Shown: piece by piece, positions 46,889 through 55,576 of the stretch
How the letters are laid out: each line of letters begins with the position of its first letter
Position numbering within the stretch: position 1 is the first letter of the stretch
NCBI GenBank assembly: GCA_019695035.1
Contig: JAIBAU010000002.1
Location: 1 to 64,000, forward strand
Source: Caulobacteraceae bacterium
GTDB taxonomy: Bacteria; Pseudomonadota; Alphaproteobacteria; Caulobacterales; Caulobacteraceae
Reading direction: 5' to 3'
DNA: 64,000 nucleotides
Notes under the pieces: generated by a model
What the model saw: the letters and a program-made list of their open reading frames with translations, nothing else
What the model was told of the DNA's origin: nothing
Databases searched by the model: none
Program-made: the position numbers and the translations under genes

Positions 46889-48640
46889 ATGAGCAAGAGA
46901 CCTGGCCTGTGGCGTTGGCTCGCCGCGCCCCTCCTTGTGTTGAGCCTGTCCGTCGGCGCCGTCGGCGCGCAAGCCCCGTATTCCCCCAACCTTCGCATGC
47001 GTCAGGTTTTCCACGATGGGGAACGGCGAACCTATGGCCTCTACGTGCCACAGCATTACGATCCGGCCCGACCGGCGACCGTCATCGTCGCCCTGCATGG
47101 CCGATACTCCTCGGCGAAGGCGTTCCATGCCTTCAGCCGCCTTGCCGATCTCGCGGAACGGCGGGGCGCGATCTTGGTCTATCCCGAACCGCTGGGGGTG
47201 TCTTGGGGCGACAGCGGTCCTGCTTCGAGCGGTCAAGCCTTGGACGCCGATAACGTCGGCTTCATTGGGGCGGCCCTTGCCCATGTAGACAAATCTTGGG
47301 ACCTCGACCTCGCTCGCGTCTTCCTGATCGGTTACGACACGGGCGGCGTTCTGGCCCTGCGCGCCAGCTGCCTGGGCCCTACGCGCTTCGCGGGAGTCGC
47401 GGTCATCAGCGCGCTCATGAGGGACCTTACCCGGGCCGCTTGCCCGGCGAGCGCGCACGCCGCGCCGACGCTGCTCATCCATGGAGCGCGGGATGAGAAC
47501 TATCCCGTCCGAGGCGACGCGGCGCAGGGCGGGGCGGGAGGCCACCGCCTCAGCCTCGCCGACACCCTTTCAACGCTCCGGAGCCTGAACGGCTGTTCAC
47601 CCTCCCGCGCTACGAGCCGATCGATCGAGCCCTGTCCCCGGGGAATGCTGGCCTTCCTGCCCGTGCCCGGGGGCGCGACCGAATGGTATCGTGACGGCCC
47701 CCACTACCGCTTCGGTCGACATGGCTTCGACGCCACTGAGGTCCTCGAGCGCTTCTTCTTCGAACCAGGTGATTTCAGCCTCCCTCAAGTCCGGGAGGAC
47801 GGCGCGTCCCATCGCTCCTGGATCACTTATGCGCCGTCGAGCTACGACCCGTCCCGCCCCACGCCCCTCGTGGTTCTTCTGCACGGCCGCCCAAGCAATG
47901 CGACGGCGATGGGATACATCACCCGAATGCACGAGGTGGCCGACCGGCACGGTTTCATCCTCGTCTACCCTGAGGGTCTCAACAATGAGTGGAACGCCTT
48001 CTACGACCTGACGCGTCAGCACGCGGTCGCGCCCCAGGACGACGTGGCATTCCTCAAAGGTCTGACCCAGGACCTGGGGCAGGATTTCAATATCGATCGC
48101 ACAAGGATGTACCTCGGCGGCTTCTCCAACGGGGGCTTCATGACCATCCGCATGGCCTGCTCGGCGGGGGACGTCTTTGCTGGGTTCGCGGTGGTCGCCG
48201 CCGAACTCTACACGGTGTTGAAGGACAAGTGCCGGGGTGGCGCACCAACGCCGATCCTGCTCATGCATGGAACGGCCGATCCCAGCGTCCCGTACAACGG
48301 CGTGGTCATACGCTCCGGCGCTGATGACCAGGAAACCCGGGTCAGTCTTGGCGCCCGCGACACCCTGGCCTGGTTCGTTGAGCGTAACCATTGCAGCCAG
48401 GCCGGCTCGATGACGACGTTTCCGATCAAAGGGAATTCAGTCGGCACCCAAGCTCAGCGGTTCATGCCTCACGACTGCGCGGTCCCAGTGTCGTTCTACC
48501 TGATCACAGGCGGAGGCCACACCTGGCCGGGGACCGTCCCGCTGGAGGGGCTCGGGGAGGTCAATATGGACATCAATGCCGGAGAGGAAATCTGGCAATT
48601 TTTCGAGCCGCTCCGACTTCGACCGACGGCGGAGCGGTAG
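46889..48640 (+). CDS. Secreted double PHB-depolymerase/LpqC-type esterase
   Basis: This 583-residue exported protein has a signal peptide (residues 1-28) followed by two related alpha/beta-hydrolase domains. Domain 2 (about 300-575) has the full active-site set: LHGRPSNATA, GFSNGG with Ser413, HGTADPSVPY and GGGHTWPG. Domain 1 (about 35-290) follows the same plan (ALHGRYSSAKAF, ILVYPEPLG, IHGARDENYP) but has GYDTGG at the elbow, so its nucleophile is Asp150 instead of Ser. Only domain 2 should be catalytic, as a feruloyl/acetyl-xylan or polyhydroxybutyrate-type esterase. ATG at 46889 places the signal peptide correctly. Confidence 0.85.
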   Translation: MSKRPGLWRWLAAPLLVLSLSVGAVGAQAPYSPNLRMRQVFHDGERRTYGLYVPQHYDPARPATVIVALHGRYSSAKAFHAFSRLADLAERRGAILVYPEPLGVSWGDSGPASSGQALDADNVGFIGAALAHVDKSWDLDLARVFLIGYDTGGVLALRASCLGPTRFAGVAVISALMRDLTRAACPASAHAAPTLLIHGARDENYPVRGDAAQGGAGGHRLSLADTLSTLRSLNGCSPSRATSRSIEPCPRGMLAFLPVPGGATEWYRDGPHYRFGRHGFDATEVLERFFFEPGDFSLPQVREDGASHRSWITYAPSSYDPSRPTPLVVLLHGRPSNATAMGYITRMHEVADRHGFILVYPEGLNNEWNAFYDLTRQHAVAPQDDVAFLKGLTQDLGQDFNIDRTRMYLGGFSNGGFMTIRMACSAGDVFAGFAVVAAELYTVLKDKCRGGAPTPILLMHGTADPSVPYNGVVIRSGADDQETRVSLGARDTLAWFVERNHCSQAGSMTTFPIKGNSVGTQAQRFMPHDCAVPVSFYLITGGGHTWPGTVPLEGLGEVNMDINAGEEIWQFFEPLRLRPTAER

Positions 48641-48652
48641 GCTGAAAGCAGA

Positions 48653-48693
48653 AAGGGCGGAGGCGAAGGGGGTTACCCCTCGCATCCGCCCTT
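48653..48693. terminator. Bidirectional hairpin between convergent genes
   Basis: AAGGGCGGA (48653-48661) pairs with TCCGCCCTT (48685-48693), and the arms continue inward with GCGA/TCGC and GGGG/CCCC, interrupted by one mismatch and one bulge. It lies 12 bases after the esterase stop. On the minus strand it is followed by a T-rich segment (CTTTCTGCTTT), so it may end the small acidic-protein transcript. Confidence 0.6.
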
Positions 48694-48724
48694 CGCGCAC
48701 TTGCAGGCTGAAAGCCCGCGCGGA

Positions 48725-48895
48725 TCAGGTATCGCCGTCGGCGATGTCGGCGATAAGGCCGCTCATGAGCTCGCCGCCAGCCGTGGTGACGATGTCGCCA
48801 TCGTCCTTCACGCCGGGACGGCCCTGACGGTGTTCGCCCTGGATCGGATCGTTGGCTTCGGGCTCCTGGCCCTTGTCTTCGTTCTTGTCGGTCAC
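48725..48895 (-). CDS. Small acidic protein of unknown function
   Basis: This is a 56-residue open frame with GTG start preceded by GGGAGAG at good spacing, and TGA stop just before the shared hairpin. The sequence begins VTDKNEDKGQEPEANDPIQG and ends ELMSGLIADIADGDT. It is hydrophilic and acidic in its first half, with a short amphipathic helix near the C-terminus. The ribosome site, flanking terminator and third-position GC preference support real coding. No family recognised. It could be regulatory or a stress protein, but nothing shows which. Confidence 0.6.
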   Translation of the reverse strand: MTDKNEDKGQEPEANDPIQGEHRQGRPGVKDDGDIVTTAGGELMSGLIADIADGDT

Positions 48896-49026
48896 GCGAC
48901 GCTCTCCCGCGGATAGGGTGGAGCTTCAATATCTCATATTCATCGCCGCGAGTCATGGCGTTGCTGCGTCGGCGAGACTTCGTCCAGCGGGGTCTGGCGC
49001 GCCGCTGGCCGGCCGCCTAGCTTGGA

Positions 49027-49935
49027 ATGATGCCGCACGAACCGTTGTCCGCCATCGACGTCCTCTCCCGCCGCGGTCTGCCTGCCACCCGTGCGCTGAT
49101 CAGGAGGCTTCACGTCGGACTCGACAAGCCCGCTCTCTCGGCCTGCCCATCGCGTGACCTCCAGGTCGATGGCGCTGAAGGACCCTTGTCGGCCAGGCTA
49201 TACATGCCCCCGGGGGCGACGAGCGGCGCAGACCTCATGGTGTTCTTCCATGGCGGGGGCTTCGTGCTCTGCGACATCGAGAGCCACGATGCGCTCTGCC
49301 GTCGGCTCGCCGTAGCGACCGGGATGAAGCTGCTGTCGGTCGAATATCGTCTCGCTCCGGAATGCCGCTTCCCCGCAATGCATCGCGACGCACGGGCAGC
49401 TTTCGAATGGGCGCGCACAAACGCCGCCTCACTCGGCTGCGACGGGGGCCGGATCGGCTTGGGCGGCGACTCTGCGGGCGGGCACATGGCGGCCTGGCTC
49501 GCTCTTCGGGCGAGCGCCCGTCCCGCATTCCTCGTACTTCTCTACCCCTTGCTCGACGTGGAGGCGGCGCAGTGGGAGGGGAGCCCGATGAAGGACCTAC
49601 GCTTTCTCGGGCGCCTCGCCGTGGGCTACGTGCGCAGTCAAATTGAGGATTTCGAGGAAGAAGGCGGCTCACTATCCGCATTCCGGATCACGGACGCGGA
49701 TCTGTCCAGGCTTCCGCCAACCGTGGTTGTGGAAGTCGGAATCGACCCGCTGCGCCCCGGCATCCACGCCTTCGTGGAGGCGGCCCAAGCGGCGGGCGCT
49801 CGGATTCTTGGCCTCTCCTATCCCACCCTGGCCCACGGGGCGCTCAACTTCGCGTATATGTCCAAAAGGGCGGCCCAAGCGATTGATGAGACTGGGGCCG
49901 CCCTTCAAGGCCTGCTGAGGGCTAGGCAGGTCTAG
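49027..49935 (+). CDS. HSL-family alpha/beta-hydrolase (acetyl esterase-like)
   Basis: This 302-residue cytosolic esterase belongs to the hormone-sensitive lipase group. It has the oxyanion motif FFHGGGFVLCD, the nucleophile elbow GDSAGGHMAAW, the acid region VEVGIDPLRPG and the His in THE-type LAHGALNFAYM. Substrates are typically short-chain esters. Start at ATG 49027 or 49030. The stop overlaps the 3' end of the convergent EF-hand gene by four bases. Confidence 0.87.
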   Translation: MMPHEPLSAIDVLSRRGLPATRALIRRLHVGLDKPALSACPSRDLQVDGAEGPLSARLYMPPGATSGADLMVFFHGGGFVLCDIESHDALCRRLAVATGMKLLSVEYRLAPECRFPAMHRDARAAFEWARTNAASLGCDGGRIGLGGDSAGGHMAAWLALRASARPAFLVLLYPLLDVEAAQWEGSPMKDLRFLGRLAVGYVRSQIEDFEEEGGSLSAFRITDADLSRLPPTVVVEVGIDPLRPGIHAFVEAAQAAGARILGLSYPTLAHGALNFAYMSKRAAQAIDETGAALQGLLRARQV

Positions 49936-50570
49936 CGCTGTTGGTGGCGGAACATGAAGACGTGGTCGCCGCCCAGCTCGTCCTTGTCCAGGAATCCGTC
50001 GTGGTTCTTGTCCGCCTCATTGAAATGATCCCGCATAGGAGCAGCGAACTCTTCCAGCGAGATCTTCCCATCCTTGTTCTTGTCGAGGTCGCCCGGCCCA
50101 TCCGCGGGGCCATGATGCATGATCCGAACGTCGCCGCCGGTCGGGCCGTCGTGGGGGTCCATATCCATCCCGGGCCCTTCACAGCCGTGAACCTCAGGCG
50201 CATTCGTCCCGTCGACGCGGACCTCAACGCGATGCTCGCCCGGACCGCCGGGGCCATGACCGAACTCGTCCGCCGACAGTTTCCCGTCGTGGTTCTTGTC
50301 CATCTTGTCGAACATCTCGTCATGCATCGCCCGGAACTCTTCGCGGGTGACGGAGCCGTCGTTGTTGGGGTCCATGCGACCGTGCATCTCACCGTGATGC
50401 CCGGGACCGCCCGGACCATGTCCGGCGGGGCCGCCCGGTCCAGCTTCACAAATAATGATGACCTCGCGTTCGACGCGCGGGTCACCGCCCGAGGGTGCGT
50501 CGCCGGCAATGGCCGCGCCCGCCGCCAGGGCGACGGCGCTGGCTCCAAGGACGAGGAGTTTGAGATGCAT
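49932..50570 (-). CDS. Secreted four-EF-hand calcium-binding protein
   Basis: This 212-residue exported protein has a signal peptide at residues 1-22. A Gly/Pro/His-rich stretch separates two pairs of EF-hand loops: DPNNDGSVTREE and DKNHDGKLSADE (about 67-100), then DKNKDGKISLEE and DKNHDGFLDKDE (about 162-205). All four loops have the 1-3-5-12 ligands. His- and Met-rich segments (GHHGEMHGRM, MHHGP) might bind other metals. It is divergent from a two-component system whose kinase has a periplasmic sensor, which suggests calcium-dependent signalling. Start ATG at 50570. Confidence 0.88.
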   Translation of the reverse strand: MHLKLLVLGASAVALAAGAAIAGDAPSGGDPRVEREVIIICEAGPGGPAGHGPGGPGHHGEMHGRMDPNNDGSVTREEFRAMHDEMFDKMDKNHDGKLSADEFGHGPGGPGEHRVEVRVDGTNAPEVHGCEGPGMDMDPHDGPTGGDVRIMHHGPADGPGDLDKNKDGKISLEEFAAPMRDHFNEADKNHDGFLDKDELGGDHVFMFRHQQR

Positions 50571-50739
50571 TTTGGACTTCCTTGTTGTCGCCGGCCGAGT
50601 CTCCGGCGGAATGACGTCACTTCAGCGCACCAGGGTCGCGAGGGCGTTGCGCAATATTTCAAGCTTGAAACCGGATGCGCCACCCCCTGTTACAGCCCGG
50701 AAATGCGGGCCGGGCCGTTTCATGGGATGCTAGGGTGAT
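50571..50739. promoter_or_regulatory. Divergent promoter gap, EF-hand gene / response regulator
   Basis: 169 bases separate the divergent EF-hand and response-regulator starts. The gap holds the palindrome TGACGTCA (50612-50619) and an AT-rich segment CGCAATATTTCAAGCTTGAAA (50650-50670). Autoregulation by the response regulator is the expected mode, but no direct-repeat operator is certain. Confidence 0.4.
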
Positions 50740-51474
50740 ATGGACGTCGCCCCGCAACAATCCGCACCGGCCGCGCGTATCCTGATCGTCGACGACGATC
50801 CAGGTGTGCGCGAGGTCCTGTCGGACTTCCTCGGCGGTCACGGCTATGCCGTTGAGACCGCGGCTGACGGCCGCTCGATGGACGCGGCCGTGGCGACCTT
50901 CGCGCCGGACCTGATCGTGCTCGACCTGATGATGCCTGGGGAGGATGGGCTGTCGATTTGCAAGCGACTTTCGGCAGAACCTGGCTCCCCTGCTGTAATC
51001 ATGCTGAGCGCGATGGGCGAGGAAACGGACCGAATCGTCGGCCTCGAACTCGGCGCCGATGACTATCTGCCAAAGCCGTGCTCGCCGCGCGAATTGCTCG
51101 CCAGGACCAAAGCGGTGCTCCGTCGCCGACGGGAAACCCCACCAACGGACGGATCAACATCCGTTATCGAGTTCGACGGCTGGACGCTGGACCTCGTCCG
51201 GCGTGAGTTGCGGTCAGCCGCAGGGATCGTCGTCAACCTCTCCGGCGGCGAGTTTCATCTTCTTCGGGTGCTGGTAGAGCGGCCGGGTCGAGTGCTGACC
51301 CGGGACCAGCTGCTTGACCTGGCCCGCGGACCCGCCAGTGAAGCGTTCGATCGCGCTATCGACGTGCAGATCAGCCGGCTACGGAGAAAGCTTGAAGACG
51401 GGGCCGGTCGCGACCCGATCCGGACCGTGCGGGGCGAAGGCTACATGTTCGCTGGCAGCGTGAAGCGCCGATGA
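50740..51474 (+). CDS. OmpR-family response regulator
   Basis: This 244-residue regulator has a receiver domain (about 13-128; VDDDPGVREVL, phospho-Asp62 in LDLMMPGEDG, the Lys in KPCSPREL) and an OmpR/PhoB winged-helix DNA-binding domain (about 145-242; LDLVRRELRSAAG, NLSGGEFHLLRVLVERPGRVLTRDQLL, VRGEGYMF). It overlaps the kinase gene by four bases (ATGA) and is transcribed away from the EF-hand gene. Confidence 0.93.
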   Translation: MDVAPQQSAPAARILIVDDDPGVREVLSDFLGGHGYAVETAADGRSMDAAVATFAPDLIVLDLMMPGEDGLSICKRLSAEPGSPAVIMLSAMGEETDRIVGLELGADDYLPKPCSPRELLARTKAVLRRRRETPPTDGSTSVIEFDGWTLDLVRRELRSAAGIVVNLSGGEFHLLRVLVERPGRVLTRDQLLDLARGPASEAFDRAIDVQISRLRRKLEDGAGRDPIRTVRGEGYMFAGSVKRR

Positions 51475-52940
51475 GACCCCGCCTCTCATCAGCACCGATC
51501 TTCGTCCAGGTGCTTCTCCTGGTGGTCGTCAGCCTGGTCGCCGCCCAAGTCATCAACCTCGGCGTGATTCTCTATCTGCCGGACCCTCCACCGCTCGGTT
51601 TTTCCGTCCAGGAAGCAGCCCGAGCCTTGAAGGGTGAGAAGGTCGTCACCGCTCGTGGGCAGGCCCTTAAGGTTCGGGAGCAGGCGACCGAGCCCCGACT
51701 TCCCGTCGCTGCCGGGCATGAGCCCTTGGGGGGGCTCCTGGCTGGATTGTTGTCGAAAGAGCTCCACGTCTCGCCCGATCGAGTCCGGGTCGGGGTTATT
51801 CCGATGGACGTCAGGATCCGTCATTCTATGCATGCCGTGGAGGTGACCCGCACGGAGCGCCCGCGTGGACCGGACCACAACGAGGTGTTCATCGCAATTG
51901 GGCCCGATGCGCCGGGGCGACCCCTGCGCGATCCACATGCGCATCCCCCCGGATACCCCCCTGTCGGCGAGACCTGGACGATCCGCACGGAGGGAATGGG
52001 CCAAGGCCTGGTCTTTCCGCCGTTCGCCGCCGCGCTGAAGCAGGACGACGGTCGATGGCTGGTCCTGGAGCCTTCGCGGCCCCTCGTATCGCCCTGGCAG
52101 TTGCGGACGCTGGTCTGGTTCGCCTTGAGCGCCTTGGTCCTTGCGCCGCTTGCCTGGCTTATCGCCCGACGCTTGGCCCGTCCCATCCACACCTTCGCCG
52201 AAGCCGCCGAGCGGCTGGGCGGGGATCCCAACGCGCCACCGCTTGAGGAAGGGCGCGGACCAGCAGAGGTTCGCGCGGCGGCGGCGGCTTTCAACGATAT
52301 GCAGGAGAAGCTCAAGCGGTACGTACAGGAGCGCACCGCGATGGTTGCGGCCATCGCCCATGACCTGCGCACGCCCCTCACCCGTATGCGCTTCCGGATC
52401 GAACAGGCGCCCGAAGATGTCCGAGACAAGGTTGCCACTGATATCGAACAGATGGACGCCATGGTCAGTCAGGCTCTGACCTTCGTTCGGGGCGACATCA
52501 GCCGCGGCGAGCGCGTGAAGCTCGATCTCGGCGCCTTGACCCAATCTGTCGTCGACGACCTGACCGAGATGGGAGCGAATGTCGCCTTCACAGGAGGAGC
52601 CCTTGTGGTTCTGGGTGATCCCGTCGGCCTGCGCCGTCTTCTCAGCAATCTCATCGAGAACGCGGTGAAGTTTGGCGCGCGTGCGCAAGTGTCGCTTGAG
52701 CGTCAGGGAGACCTGGCGCTGGTCCGCATCGAAGATGATGGGCCTGGCCTGCCCGAGTCGGAGATCGAAAGGGTTTTCGAGCCGTTCCACCGGGCCGATC
52801 CATCGAGATCGGCCGCCACCGGCGGATTCGGCCTCGGTCTCTCTGTGGCCCGCTCCATCGCACGTGGTCACAATGGCGAGGTCAGCCTCGAGAACCGCCC
52901 GGGCGGAGGGCTCACCGCGACCCTGAGACTGCCGGTTTAG
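51471..52940 (+). CDS. EnvZ-type sensor histidine kinase
   Basis: This 489-residue kinase has a first membrane helix (about 10-35), a periplasmic domain (about 40-205) with a His/Asp/Pro-rich stretch (HNEVFIAIGPDAPGRPLRDPHAHPPGYPP), a second helix (about 212-232) and a HAMP domain (about 233-290). The HisKA box has His297 in IAHDLRTPLTRMR, and the HATPase has FGLGLSVARSIARGH. It partners with the regulator encoded just upstream. The His-rich loop fits a metal-sensing role, in keeping with the neighbouring EF-hand gene, but the ligand is unproven. Confidence 0.9.
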   Translation: MRPRLSSAPIFVQVLLLVVVSLVAAQVINLGVILYLPDPPPLGFSVQEAARALKGEKVVTARGQALKVREQATEPRLPVAAGHEPLGGLLAGLLSKELHVSPDRVRVGVIPMDVRIRHSMHAVEVTRTERPRGPDHNEVFIAIGPDAPGRPLRDPHAHPPGYPPVGETWTIRTEGMGQGLVFPPFAAALKQDDGRWLVLEPSRPLVSPWQLRTLVWFALSALVLAPLAWLIARRLARPIHTFAEAAERLGGDPNAPPLEEGRGPAEVRAAAAAFNDMQEKLKRYVQERTAMVAAIAHDLRTPLTRMRFRIEQAPEDVRDKVATDIEQMDAMVSQALTFVRGDISRGERVKLDLGALTQSVVDDLTEMGANVAFTGGALVVLGDPVGLRRLLSNLIENAVKFGARAQVSLERQGDLALVRIEDDGPGLPESEIERVFEPFHRADPSRSAATGGFGLGLSVARSIARGHNGEVSLENRPGGGLTATLRLPV

Positions 52941-52984
52941 GAACTTCCGGTTCCTGCTACGGTTAGGCTCGCACAGGAGCGAGC

Positions 52985-55576
52985 ATGGCTGACCGCCTCA
53001 AGCAATACCGCGAGATGCGGGACTTCTCGAAAACCGCCGAACCTCGCGGCGAGAGGCCTGCGTCGAAGTCCGGCCGCTTGCGCTTCGTGGTCCAGAAGCA
53101 TGCAGCGACCCGACTGCACTATGACCTCCGTCTTGAGTATGAGGGGGTGTTCCTGTCCTGGGCGGTTACCCGGGGACCGTCCCTGGACCCCGAAGAAAAA
53201 CGTCTGGCGGTGGAAACCGAACCGCACCCGCTCGAGTACGGGGACTTTGAAGGAACAATTCCAAAAGGCGAATACGGCGGGGGCGCCGTGATGCTCTGGG
53301 ATCGCGGCTACTGGGACCCCGACCCGAACAAGTCCATCGCCGAGGGACTCGAGCATGGACACATCGCGATTCATTTTGACGGCAAGCGGCTCAAGGGCGG
53401 CTACCACCTGGTCAAGATCAAGAACGACAGGTCACGGGGTGGTCGGGCGAACTGGCTGCTGTTCAAGTCCGCCGATGCCTTCGCACGCCCCCGGGATGCT
53501 GATCGCTTTCTCAAGGACACCGACTACTCGGTGGCGTCGGGACGTACACTCGCAGATATCGCGGCCGGTGTAGGGCGAGCCCCCTCCCCCTTCATGACCC
53601 GGACTCCACAGGCGGCTGCACAGGACTGGAGCGCCAGCAGCGGCCGACAGGTGCAGAGGCCCAAGGTCAATCCGCCCCCGAAGGTCGGCAAGAAACCTGA
53701 AATCGCCTTCGTCGACTTCCAGCTCTGCCGGCTCGCCGAGGAGCCGCCAAAGGGGCCCGAGTGGGCGCACGAGATCAAATTGGACGGTTATCGAATCCAG
53801 GCTGTTGTGCGCGGGGGCGAGGTGACCCTGTTCAGTCGGAAGGGACTCGACTGGACAGACCGCTTCCCCGAAATCGCCGACGATTGCGCCGACCTACCCG
53901 ATGGCGCCTACGACGGTGAGATTTGCGCCCTCGACGGGGAGGGGCGGCCCGATTTCCCGGGCCTCCAGGCCGCGCTGTCGGACAGGAAGACGTCGCGCCT
54001 TGTCTACTTCCTCTTTGATGCCCCGTTTGGAGATGGAGAAGACCTCCGCCAACAAGTTCTCGCGGCCCGAAAGGAGCGCCTTCAGGACCTCCTGGAGGCG
54101 GCTCATGTCGGAGATCGACTTCGCTACGCCGAGCATTTTCGGACCTCAGGGGCGGCCATGCTCGAGAGCGCTTGCCAAATCGGGCTCGAGGGCATCGTTT
54201 CCAAGAGACTGGACGCACCCTACCGGTCAGGTCGATCGGATACGTGGATCAAGATCAAGTGCCGCGCCGATCAGGAGGTGGTCCTGGGCGGCTGGACCAC
54301 AACGGGCGCGGCCTTCCGATCGCTGCTGGCCGGCGTCTACCGCGACGGGAAGTTGGTTCACGTCGGGCGGATCGGAACGGGGTTCGGGGAAGAGAAACTG
54401 AAGAGGCTCCTGCCCCAACTCCGGAAGGCAGCCGCTGACAGATCTCCCTTCGAAGGCCCCGGCGCGCCCAAGAAGGCCGCGAACATTCACTGGCTGAAAC
54501 CCGTTCTCGTCGCAGAGATCGCGTTCGCTGGCTTCACCGGCGACGGCAACATCCGCCAGGCCAGCTTCAAGGGGCTACGCGACGACAAGGATGCGAGGCA
54601 AGTGGTGGCCGAAACGGAAGGCATGCAGCAGGCGACGATCATCGTCACGCCGACCCGGACAGACAGCGGCAAGAGCGCGGTCGTTGAGGGGGTTTCAATC
54701 TCCAACCCTGACAAGCCGCTCTGGCCCTCACACGGCGATCAGCCTCCGGTGAGTAAGCGAGAGCATGCAGAATACCTGGACGCCGTCATGGACTGGCTCC
54801 TCCCGCACATCGCGGGACGACCTTGCTCGATCATTCGCACGCCAGACGGCATCGACGGCGATCAGCGCTTCTTCCAGCGGCATGCGGGCGCGGGGACCTC
54901 GGACCTGATCACCGAGGTCAAGGTGCGGGGCGACAAGGAACCCTACCTCCAGTTCGACACGCCGGCGGCCGTCATTGCAGCAGCCCAGTCCGGCGCAACC
55001 GAATTTCACCCCTGGAACTGCCTCTCGAGCCACCCGGAGATCCCCGGCCGGTTTGTTTTCGATCTGGACCCCGACGAGGCCATACCGTTCGATCGGGTGA
55101 TTGCGGCGGCGAAGGAGGTGAAGGAGAGGCTGGAAGCGCTCGGCCTCAGCGCTTTCCTGAAGACAACGGGCGGCAAGGGTCTGCACGTCGTCACGCCGCT
55201 CAAGAACGCCGGCAAAACGCCCGTCGGATGGCCGGAGGCGAAGGCGTTCACCAAGGCCCTGGTGAGCCGCATGGCCGATGACAGCCCGGGCCTCTACACC
55301 GTTAACATGGCGAAGAAAGTCCGCGGCGGCCGCATCTTCCTCGACTATTTGCGCAATGACCGCATGTCGACCGCCGTCGCGCTTCTCTCGGCGCGAGCCC
55401 GGCCCGGCGCTACAGTGTCCTATCCCCTGTCATGGGCTCAGGCGAAAAAAGGGTTGGACCCCAGCGCGTATACGGTCCGCTCGGCCCCGAGGCTGATGAA
55501 GCGGAACCGAGCCTGGGACGGCTACGACGAAGCCGCGGGCTCGCTCAAGGACGCCATTCGGCGCCTGGGCAGCTGA
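52985..55576 (+). CDS. ligD: Multidomain ATP-dependent DNA ligase LigD
   Basis: This 863-residue nonhomologous end-joining enzyme has domains in the order phosphoesterase, ligase, polymerase. The 3'-phosphoesterase (about 25-165) has FVVQKHAATRLHYDLRLEYEG. The ligase (about 225-520) has catalytic Lys265 in EIKLDGYRI and the terminal WIKIKCR motif. The polymerase (about 570-850) has metal-binding Asp693/Asp695 in FDLDPDEAIPF. Together with Ku it seals double-strand breaks, adding ribonucleotides when needed. Start ATG at 52985 follows GGAGCGAGC. It ends where the convergent ku gene ends, the two stop codons touching (TGATCA). Confidence 0.95.
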   Translation: MADRLKQYREMRDFSKTAEPRGERPASKSGRLRFVVQKHAATRLHYDLRLEYEGVFLSWAVTRGPSLDPEEKRLAVETEPHPLEYGDFEGTIPKGEYGGGAVMLWDRGYWDPDPNKSIAEGLEHGHIAIHFDGKRLKGGYHLVKIKNDRSRGGRANWLLFKSADAFARPRDADRFLKDTDYSVASGRTLADIAAGVGRAPSPFMTRTPQAAAQDWSASSGRQVQRPKVNPPPKVGKKPEIAFVDFQLCRLAEEPPKGPEWAHEIKLDGYRIQAVVRGGEVTLFSRKGLDWTDRFPEIADDCADLPDGAYDGEICALDGEGRPDFPGLQAALSDRKTSRLVYFLFDAPFGDGEDLRQQVLAARKERLQDLLEAAHVGDRLRYAEHFRTSGAAMLESACQIGLEGIVSKRLDAPYRSGRSDTWIKIKCRADQEVVLGGWTTTGAAFRSLLAGVYRDGKLVHVGRIGTGFGEEKLKRLLPQLRKAAADRSPFEGPGAPKKAANIHWLKPVLVAEIAFAGFTGDGNIRQASFKGLRDDKDARQVVAETEGMQQATIIVTPTRTDSGKSAVVEGVSISNPDKPLWPSHGDQPPVSKREHAEYLDAVMDWLLPHIAGRPCSIIRTPDGIDGDQRFFQRHAGAGTSDLITEVKVRGDKEPYLQFDTPAAVIAAAQSGATEFHPWNCLSSHPEIPGRFVFDLDPDEAIPFDRVIAAAKEVKERLEALGLSAFLKTTGGKGLHVVTPLKNAGKTPVGWPEAKAFTKALVSRMADDSPGLYTVNMAKKVRGGRIFLDYLRNDRMSTAVALLSARARPGATVSYPLSWAQAKKGLDPSAYTVRSAPRLMKRNRAWDGYDEAAGSLKDAIRRLGS

